Source: an uncultured Moraxellaceae bacterium | GTDB taxonomy: Bacteria; Pseudomonadota; Gammaproteobacteria; Pseudomonadales; Moraxellaceae | Direction of reading: 5' to 3' | Assembly (NCBI GenBank): GCA_937952925.1 | Contig: CALFYA010000407.1 | Span: 1-5,644, forward strand | DNA: 5,644 bases | Part shown: one piece after another, positions 1 through 4,587 of the stretch | How positions within the stretch are numbered: position 1 is the first letter of the stretch | How the letters are laid out: every line of letters starts with the position of its first letter | The notes under the pieces: model-generated | What the model was told of the DNA's origin: nothing | The model's database searches: none | What the model saw: the letters and a program-made list of their open reading frames with translations, nothing else | Position numbers and translations under genes: made by a program

Positions 1-28
1 CGTGCCGGTTCAAGTCCGGCCTCGGGCA
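1..28 (+). tRNA. 3' end of a tRNA, probably tRNA-Leu (5' part outside the window)
   Basis: Bases 4-20 form a perfect T arm: a 5-bp stem (GCCGG/CCGGC) around the loop TTCAAGT. Bases 21-27 (CTCGGGC) fit the 3' strand of a 7-bp acceptor stem, and A28 is the discriminator base. The next bases are CT, so the CCA tail is not encoded and must be added after transcription. The short CGTG before and within the T stem resembles the end of the long variable arm in E. coli tRNA-Leu(CAA), and A73 is a leucine identity base. The anticodon is outside the window, so the leucine call is an inference from this resemblance. Confidence 0.8.
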
Positions 29-72
29 CTCTCTCCCCCCTCTGATCTCCACGCTGTTTGTCAGCTTGATCT

Positions 73-948
73 ATGTCTATTGTGATTAATCGTGCACCGT
101 GGTTGCAGTTTGCCGACCCGTTGGTTCGTGATTTGGCGTTTGTGATCGCCGCCCCACCGCTCATCTGCGCATGGCCTCAACCTGAGCCTTGTGGTATCCA
201 ACTGCCCAGTGCTGCATTTTGGCAACGCCATTTTGAGCGTTACTTGCCGCGTCTACAGCAACTCGATATGCAGCCTGCTGCGCTGTATCAGGCGATTCGC
301 CCGCGCCCCAACCTGCGGCTTGGCTATTATTTTGAAGATTTGTTGGCGTTTTGGCTGGCCGATGAAGGCTGGCATGAGTTTGTGCTGATTGGGCATGGCA
401 TCCCGCGTATGGATGGCAAGCGCACTTTGGGCGAAGTGGATTTTTTGCTGGAAAATATCGACACTGGTTGTATTGAGCATTGGGAAGTGGCGCTCAAATT
501 TTATTTGGGTGAAGCGGAGTTCAAGCCTGCACAGTGGGTGGGACTCAATCAACAAGATACGCTTGGGCGCAAATTACATCATTTGCGGCACAAACAATTT
601 GAGGTGCGCTCGATTGAGGGCTACCGCATTGAACGACGCCGTGCGGTGATCAAAGGTCGTCTGTTTTGGCCGATCCATCAGCCTACCCCCGACACGCTCC
701 CCGATTGGATTTATCCCGATCATTTGTGCGGCACATGGTCAGCCCAGCTCACACACGTCCCGACCGGCACTTGGCGACGCTCACAGCGTGTTGAGTGGCT
801 CACTGAGCGGCATGAATCTACACCATCAGTACATTACTGGACGAATGGTTTGTATCTGTCGAATACCCTTGATCAACGCGGTGAATCCGCACGACATATG
901 CTGCGTCTGATGGATGTGCGTCCCCCGTGGCGTCGGCTGACTTTGTAA
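73..948 (+). CDS. DUF1853 family protein, function unknown
   Basis: This 291-aa protein has no signal peptide or membrane segment and is probably cytoplasmic. I recognise the DUF1853 family by its ordered conserved blocks: an N-terminal DPLVRDLAF stretch (about 15-23), a FEDLLAFWL block (87-95), GKRTLGEVDFLL (115-126), EHWEVALKFYLG (135-146) and a GLNQQDTLGRKL block (157-168). No biochemical role for the family is known to me. E121, D123, E138 and K142 are arranged like the acidic/lysine set of PD-(D/E)XK nucleases, but this is only a pattern resemblance. The ATG at 73 is chosen because an in-frame TGA lies at 67-69 and no earlier start exists; there is no clear Shine-Dalgarno. The gene begins 44 bases after the tRNA with no convincing terminator between them, so read-through from the tRNA promoter is possible. 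No partner gene follows on the same strand for 240 bases. Confidence 0.85.
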   Translation: MSIVINRAPWLQFADPLVRDLAFVIAAPPLICAWPQPEPCGIQLPSAAFWQRHFERYLPRLQQLDMQPAALYQAIRPRPNLRLGYYFEDLLAFWLADEGWHEFVLIGHGIPRMDGKRTLGEVDFLLENIDTGCIEHWEVALKFYLGEAEFKPAQWVGLNQQDTLGRKLHHLRHKQFEVRSIEGYRIERRRAVIKGRLFWPIHQPTPDTLPDWIYPDHLCGTWSAQLTHVPTGTWRRSQRVEWLTERHESTPSVHYWTNGLYLSNTLDQRGESARHMLRLMDVRPPWRRLTL

Positions 949-1061
949 CGTGACGTGGTTTTGGTCATCGAGACTTCACCTTGGGCGTGACGGCTTTTAG
1001 GGTTGAGTGCACGCTATTTTTAATTTTTTTGAATGATTTAATCAGGCTTTTGGATCTTTGG

Positions 1062-1164
1062 TTTACAGTCGCTCACATTACATAGATCACAGAAGCCTTA
1101 CCGTTCATCACCAAGCCCTCCTACAGCACACTGCCCTACGCTTTTACAGTCAACTCACCTGTAA
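1062..1164. repeat. Repeated TTTACAGTC motif upstream of the entericidin-like gene
   Basis: TTTACAGTC followed by CTCAC occurs twice in the 240-base gap before the lipoprotein gene: at 1062-1076 with a one-base spacer (G) and at 1143-1158 with a two-base spacer (AA). The second copy also begins a perfect 6-bp inverted repeat, TTACAG (1144-1149) and CTGTAA (1159-1164), with a nine-base loop ending 24 bases before the ATG. This could be a pair of regulator sites, or an mRNA hairpin near the ribosome binding site. No clear sigma-70 promoter stands out in this gap, and it holds no other gene that I can see. Confidence 0.4.
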
Positions 1165-1188
1165 CCAATCCATGTTTGGAGAAACCAG

Positions 1189-1329
1189 ATGAGTAAATTG
1201 ATTGCTGCTGTTGCGTTGGCTGCTGTGGTATTGGCGGGTTGTAATACCGTCAAAGGGATGGGCAAAGACCTTGAACGTGGTGGTGAGAAAGTCCAAGGTG
1301 CTGCGGCTGAAACTCAGCAAAAGATGTAA
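1189..1329 (+). CDS. Entericidin A/B family small lipoprotein
   Basis: This is a 46-aa lipoprotein. Residues 1-17 form a signal peptide (K3, a hydrophobic Ala/Val/Leu core, then the lipobox LAGC with lipidated Cys18). The mature part is about 29 residues and contains the entericidin signature: CNTVKGMGKDLERGGEKVQGA at 18-38 has the family's characteristic Cys-Asn-Thr, GKD and GGE-hydrophilic helix pattern. A strong GGAGA at 1178-1182 sits six bases before the ATG. In E. coli, entericidins A and B are a tandem antidote/toxin pair linked to stationary-phase lysis. Here there is a single gene with no second copy nearby, so a toxin or antidote role should not be assumed; a small envelope lipoprotein is the safe description. 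It lies alone between two possible control elements. Confidence 0.85.
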   Translation: MSKLIAAVALAAVVLAGCNTVKGMGKDLERGGEKVQGAAAETQQKM

Positions 1330-1365
1330 AAAAACACCCGCCAGCTGGCGTAATGCAGCTTTTTT
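1328..1365. terminator. Likely bidirectional terminator between the entericidin-like gene and amt
   Basis: A perfect 12-base palindrome, CGCCAGCTGGCG (1339-1350), is flanked on the left by an A-rich run (1328-1334) and on the right by T1360-T1365. Reading rightward, an alternative hairpin AGCTG (1343-1347)/CAGCT (1356-1360) leads directly into the T run. Reading leftward from amt, the palindrome is followed by GGTG and then a T run. The element lies between the convergent stop codons at 1327-1329 and 1377-1379. The stems are short, so termination efficiency is uncertain. Confidence 0.5.
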
Positions 1366-1376
1366 CGATCAATGAC

Positions 1377-2570
1377 TTAGAAAGAATCGCGATCAAACGT
1401 CGAAGAGATTTTATGCACGGTCAAATCCGCACCGTGATATTCCTCTTCTTGGTCAAGCCGTAAGCCCATGGTGATTTTGAGAATGCCATACACCAAAAAG
1501 CCACCAGCCAATGCGATGACCACACCAAGCAACGTACCGATCAACTGCGACATGATGGAGACACCGCCCATCCCACCGAGTTTCTCTAAACCAAAAATGC
1601 CAGCAGCGATCCCCCCCCAGACACCACAAACGCCATGCAACGGCCAAACGCCGAGCACATCGTCGATTTTCAGACGGTTCTGGGTCACGGTAAACAGCCA
1701 GACAAACATCGCACCAGCCACCGCACCAATCGCCAACGCCCCCAAGGGATGCACAATATCTGAGCCCGCACAAATCGCCACCAAACCGGCCAATGGGCCA
1801 TTGTGCATAAAACCAGGGTCATTTTTGCCCATCCAGCTCGCGGCCAACGTGCCGCCAACCATCGCCATCAGCGAATTGAGCGCCACCAAGCCTGAGATAT
1901 CAACCGCTTTTTGCGCACTCATCACGTTAAAGCCAAACCAGCCCACAATCAGAATCCATGCGCCCAATGCCAAAAATGGAATCGATGACGGCGGATGGGC
2001 TTGTACTCGACCATCTTTGCCATAACGCCCCGACCGCGCACCGAGCAAAAGTACTGCAGGCAATGCAATCCACCCGCCCATCGCGTGAACCACTACGGAA
2101 CCTGCAAAATCATGAAACTTTTCACCAAAGTTGGCATCCAGCCAGTCTTGAAAACCATAGTTGTTGTTCCACACCATCCCCTCAAAGAACGGATAGATCA
2201 ATGCAACCAAAAAGAACGTGGCAATTGACTGTGGATGGTATTTGGCACGCTCAGCAATCCCGCCAGAGATAATCGCCGGAATCGCCGCTGCAAAGGTCAG
2301 CAAAAAGAAAAATTTGACCAATCCATAGCCATGATCAGCACCCACGAGCTCGGCTGCCGAACCAAAGAAGGTCACATCATAAGCAATCCAATAGCCAATA
2401 AAGAAATAAGCCATTGCCGAAATGGAAAAATCACCCAAGATCTTACCGAGTGCATTCACTTGGTTTTTGGTACGAACCGTACCCAGCTCCAAAAATGCAA
2501 AGCCGGCATGCATCGCCAAAATCATGACTGCTCCCAATAACAGGAACAGCACATCATTGCTAGTGGCCAT
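1377..2570 (-). CDS. amt: Ammonium transporter, Amt/MEP/Rh family
   Basis: This inner-membrane channel takes up ammonium, importing NH3/NH4+ through each pore of a trimer. The protein is 397 aa with about 11 predicted membrane helices and a short cytoplasmic tail. Numbered from the ATG at 2570, the family's key residues are present: Asp154 in DFAGS, the twin pore histidines His162 (VVHAMGG) and His312 (LHGVCGVWGG), the ISGGIAER block (about 101-108) and WFGFN (about 211-215). The tail contains GLRLDQEEE, the usual regulatory C-terminal motif. The open frame extends upstream to a TTG at 2582, but ATG 2570 is preferred because GGAG lies six bases before it and the protein then starts directly at helix 1, with no AmtB-type signal peptide. 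No glnK/PII gene is adjacent. The upstream region carries NtrC and sigma-54 signals. An eight-G tract lies at codons 318-320. Confidence 0.95.
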   Translation of the reverse strand: MATSNDVLFLLLGAVMILAMHAGFAFLELGTVRTKNQVNALGKILGDFSISAMAYFFIGYWIAYDVTFFGSAAELVGADHGYGLVKFFFLLTFAAAIPAIISGGIAERAKYHPQSIATFFLVALIYPFFEGMVWNNNYGFQDWLDANFGEKFHDFAGSVVVHAMGGWIALPAVLLLGARSGRYGKDGRVQAHPPSSIPFLALGAWILIVGWFGFNVMSAQKAVDISGLVALNSLMAMVGGTLAASWMGKNDPGFMHNGPLAGLVAICAGSDIVHPLGALAIGAVAGAMFVWLFTVTQNRLKIDDVLGVWPLHGVCGVWGGIAAGIFGLEKLGGMGGVSIMSQLIGTLLGVVIALAGGFLVYGILKITMGLRLDQEEEYHGADLTVHKISSTFDRDSF

Positions 2571-2606
2571 CAAATGCTCCAAAAAGCCCCGAAAAATGCG
2601 CCATAT

Positions 2607-2622
2607 TGCATCAAAAGCACCA
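2607..2622 (-). promoter_or_regulatory. Putative sigma-54 (RpoN) promoter for amt
   Basis: On the minus strand the sequence TGGTGCTTTTGATGCA matches the sigma-54 layout, TGGCACG-N4-TTGCA. It has the invariant GG and GC separated by exactly ten bases, plus matching T, C, T and A positions; the CA of the -24 box and the first T of the -12 box differ. It predicts a start near 2596 and a 26-base leader before the amt ATG. Its position just downstream of an NtrC-like dyad strengthens the call. Confidence 0.6.
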
Positions 2623-2657
2623 TATTTGACAATTTTTATCGAAAAAGGTCTTGCAAT

Positions 2658-2674
2658 TGCACCAAATTAGTGCA
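2658..2674. promoter_or_regulatory. NtrC (GlnG)-type binding site upstream of amt
   Basis: TGCACC-AAATT-AGTGCA matches the NtrC consensus TGCACC-N5-GGTGCA at 11 of 12 half-site bases, and the five-base spacer is exact. The dyad centre is about 70 bases upstream of the transcription start predicted from the sigma-54 element, a workable enhancer distance for NtrC. Nitrogen-limitation control through NtrC is established for amt and glnA genes in enterics; applying it here is an inference. Confidence 0.65.
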
Positions 2675-2786
2675 TTAAAACTTTTATGTTTCGAATCTAC
2701 TGCGCTTTGGTTATAGAAAAACCACAAATAAATCAGTCATGATCCACTTGATGAGACTCATTGTCGATATTTAAGGATCTATTGAG

Positions 2787-3476
2787 ATGCGACGTTTAGG
2801 TCAATGTACGATGCTGATGGGACTGTTGAGTGTGGCCGCACACAGCGTTGCCCTACAGCCCTATCAAGCGGATTATGTGTTTAATATCGACGGCCGTTTT
2901 AATGGCGAATCCAGTCGTACCCTGAAAAAAGACGGACAGGATTGGGTGTATGTGTTTAAAGCCAAGATTCCTGTGATGGCAAATGCCACGGAAACCAGCC
3001 GCTTTCGATTGGATGCCAACAACAACGTCATCTCAATCGCTCACAGCCTGCAATACAAAATTTTGGTTCACACCAAAAACAACAATCTACGTTTTGATTT
3101 GAATAAACGCCAAGCGACCGGCAGCAAAAATGGTAAAACGGTGAGCTATGCAGTTGAACCCAATGTACTCGATGAATTGAATTTGGAGTTTCAAGTCCGC
3201 GAAGACGTCAAACGCGGCAAGCTCCCCCCGCAATATTGGCTCGCCGATGAAAAAGGCCAAGATCCGGTCAGTTTTGTACAAGAAGGTAATACACGGATCA
3301 AAGTGCCCGCAGGCACTTACGACACCATCAAAATCCGTCGTATCCACCGTGATCCCAAACGGGTCACCACCTTTTGGCTAGCGCCACAGCTCGACTACCT
3401 GCCCATCAAAGTGACCCAAAACGACGATGGTACGGTCTACGACTTCAACCTCAAGGCTTATCGCCCTGCAACTTAG
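2787..3476 (+). CDS. DUF3108 family secreted (periplasmic) protein, function unknown
   Basis: This 229-aa protein has a signal peptide: Arg2-Arg3, a hydrophobic stretch around 9-18, and a likely signal peptidase I site after Ala22 (SVA before LQ). There is no lipobox and no further membrane segment, so a periplasmic location is expected. The mature part is rich in predicted beta strands. DUF3108 is recognised from its start (LQPYQADYVF, 23-32), the block VPAGTYDTIKIRR (173-185) and the terminal block TFWLAPQLDYLPIKV (195-209). I know of no assigned biochemical function. AAGGA at 2773-2777, nine bases before the ATG, is the probable ribosome binding site. The last 26 bases of the gene overlap the 3' end of the opposite-strand DUF2069 gene, with no room for a separate terminator. 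Confidence 0.87.
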   Translation: MRRLGQCTMLMGLLSVAAHSVALQPYQADYVFNIDGRFNGESSRTLKKDGQDWVYVFKAKIPVMANATETSRFRLDANNNVISIAHSLQYKILVHTKNNNLRFDLNKRQATGSKNGKTVSYAVEPNVLDELNLEFQVREDVKRGKLPPQYWLADEKGQDPVSFVQEGNTRIKVPAGTYDTIKIRRIHRDPKRVTTFWLAPQLDYLPIKVTQNDDGTVYDFNLKAYRPAT

Positions 3477-3846
3477 GCAGACGTTCAATCACCCACATCA
3501 GCCAATACAACACCACCAACAACAGCAGGCTTTCAACGCTAAACAGCAGGATTGAAATACCGCCAATCAAGATGCCAAGGACGGCAAACCCCAAATACAA
3601 CAACAGCAGCATGCCCATCAAAATCAGCATGTTGCCATGTTTGGCAGGCCACACCCAGCACAGCATGATCAGGGCTGGCATCAAGGCCAGTCCAGCCAAT
3701 TCCCATGCCACCTGTGCTGACATTTGGGTGAAAAACATCCGTACCATCGGGACAACAATGCCTAGCCAGATCAACCAACTCAGATAACTGATTCGCAAAT
3801 AACGTTGGTGCTGTGCCAAGCTGAATGATCGACCGTACAACTTCAT
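3451..3846 (-). CDS. DUF2069 family small inner-membrane protein
   Basis: This 131-aa protein is predicted to have four membrane helices, at about 21-39, 48-66, 73-101 (long, possibly kinked at Gly) and 103-120. A basic N-terminus and the short tail ERLPKLQGDKP are probably cytoplasmic. Length, topology and position next to wrbA match DUF2069, a family of unknown function. The frame is open upstream to 3906, but that extension lies inside wrbA and lacks the family's start. The ATG at 3844-3846 overlaps the wrbA TGA (3843-3845) as ATGA, so the two genes are probably translationally coupled. Only a weak AGG precedes the start, consistent with coupling. Its function may relate to the quinone reductase, but nothing in the sequence proves it. 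Confidence 0.85.
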   Translation of the reverse strand: MKLYGRSFSLAQHQRYLRISYLSWLIWLGIVVPMVRMFFTQMSAQVAWELAGLALMPALIMLCWVWPAKHGNMLILMGMLLLLYLGFAVLGILIGGISILLFSVESLLLLVVLYWLMWVIERLPKLQGDKP

Positions 3847-4451
3847 GACGCGTGGCCTGCGAGTTGTTTGATGGTCTGTGCCAAACGCCGACCTTGCGCG
3901 ATACACAAGGTTTTTTCATCGGATGACAGCGGTTGATCATGCGCAGCGCCACTCACATGGCTTGCACCATAGGGTGTACCGCCACGCGTGGTGGTGGAGA
4001 GCGCGGCTTCGGCATACGGGATGCCCATCAGCAGCATGCCATGATGCAACAGCGGAATCATCATGGTCAGCAACGTGGTTTCTTGGCCGCCATGCATGGT
4101 GCCCGATGCAGTAAATACACAGGCCGGTTTGCCTTGCAGTGCACCAGATAGCCAGACACCAGACGATTGATCCCAAAAATACTTCATGGGCGCGGCCATA
4201 TTGCCAAAACGAGTCGGACTACCCAACGCCAGCCCACTACACGCTGCAAGTTCTTCTAGGCTGCAATACAACTCACCTTCGGCAGGGATACTCGGTGCAA
4301 TTGTGGTGGTGACGGCGGAGACTTCAGGCACTGTGCGAATTTTGGCATTCAGTCCTACTTCTTCAATACCACGCGCAATCAACCGCGCCATGTCGCGGGT
4401 GGTGCCATATTTGCTGTAATACAACACTAAAACATCTGCAATCGCACTCAT
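3843..4451 (-). CDS. wrbA: NAD(P)H:quinone oxidoreductase, WrbA type (flavodoxin-like)
   Basis: WrbA is a cytoplasmic FMN enzyme that reduces quinones by two electrons using NAD(P)H, limiting semiquinone and oxidative stress. The 202-aa length is normal for the family. The three FMN-binding loops are visible: the phosphate loop YSKYGTT (12-18), SPTRFGN (78-84, followed by MKYFWDQSSGVW) and SGTMHGGQE (116-124). The later family block GGTPYGASHVSG is at 157-168. These features separate WrbA from short-chain flavodoxins. The ATG at 4451 begins the typical N-terminus just before the first strand (VLVLYYS); AAGGA lies about 11 bases upstream, slightly far but usable. It is first in a two-gene operon with the DUF2069 gene and is divergent from the YihY-family gene. 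No truncation or missing motif is seen. Confidence 0.96.
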   Translation of the reverse strand: MSAIADVLVLYYSKYGTTRDMARLIARGIEEVGLNAKIRTVPEVSAVTTTIAPSIPAEGELYCSLEELAACSGLALGSPTRFGNMAAPMKYFWDQSSGVWLSGALQGKPACVFTASGTMHGGQETTLLTMMIPLLHHGMLLMGIPYAEAALSTTTRGGTPYGASHVSGAAHDQPLSSDEKTLCIAQGRRLAQTIKQLAGHAS

Positions 4452-4536
4452 AACGCAAGAGTTCCTTGAAAATCACTCAAAACCAATACGGAGCTGGCTG
4501 ACCGACGCATGTTACCTTGTCTCTTTGGCAAATGTG

Positions 4537-4564
4537 TTGTTTTTGGGCGATCCTTGCTTATAGA
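4537..4564 (+). promoter_or_regulatory. Candidate sigma-70 promoter for the YihY-family gene
   Basis: TTGTTT (4537-4542) and TATAGA (4559-4564) are separated by 16 bases in the 136-base gap between the divergent wrbA and YihY-family starts. The predicted start near 4571 would leave a leader of about 17 bases. Both hexamers are imperfect. I found no comparably good promoter for wrbA on the other strand. Confidence 0.35.
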
Positions 4565-4587
4565 TTGATCGTGATCGGGGGATATAC

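Larger units (their letters stand above)
2571..2786. other. Divergent control region between amt and the DUF3108 gene
   Basis: This AT-rich 216-base gap must hold promoters for both flanking genes. The amt half contains the sigma-54 and NtrC sites listed separately. For the rightward gene I see only a weak sigma-70 candidate: TATAGA at 2712-2717 with a poor -35 (TTTCGA, 2689-2694) 17 bases upstream. No small gene or stable hairpin is evident. Confidence 0.6.

Noticed and set aside
53..65. GCTG-TTTGT-CAGC hairpin as a tRNA terminator.
   Set aside because: The stem is only four pairs and no T run follows.
1..72. The tRNA 3' end as an integration site for a genomic island.
   Set aside because: No integrase, repeated tRNA 3' end or change in composition is visible downstream.
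975..998. TCAC/GTGA stem followed by CGGCTTTT as a terminator for the DUF1853 gene.
   Set aside because: The stem is only four pairs and the T run is short and detached, so it is not distinguishable from chance.
1468..2025. A 185-codon open frame on the plus strand opposite amt.
   Set aside because: It is proline/threonine-rich antisense shadow of a well-conserved transporter and has no ribosome binding site or recognisable family.
2646..2661. A plus-strand sigma-54-like element (AGG with TTGCA at the right spacing) pointing toward the DUF3108 gene.
   Set aside because: Only the GG and the -12 box match, and it overlaps the NtrC dyad, whose TTGCA-like bases produce the match by themselves.
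3539..3952. A 137-codon minus-strand frame spanning the wrbA and DUF2069 junction.
   Set aside because: It is out of frame with two recognisable family proteins that fully account for this DNA.
4571..4576. Repeated TGATC near 4566-4576 as an operator for the YihY-family gene.
   Set aside because: The repeat is too short and the motif too common to support a binding site.
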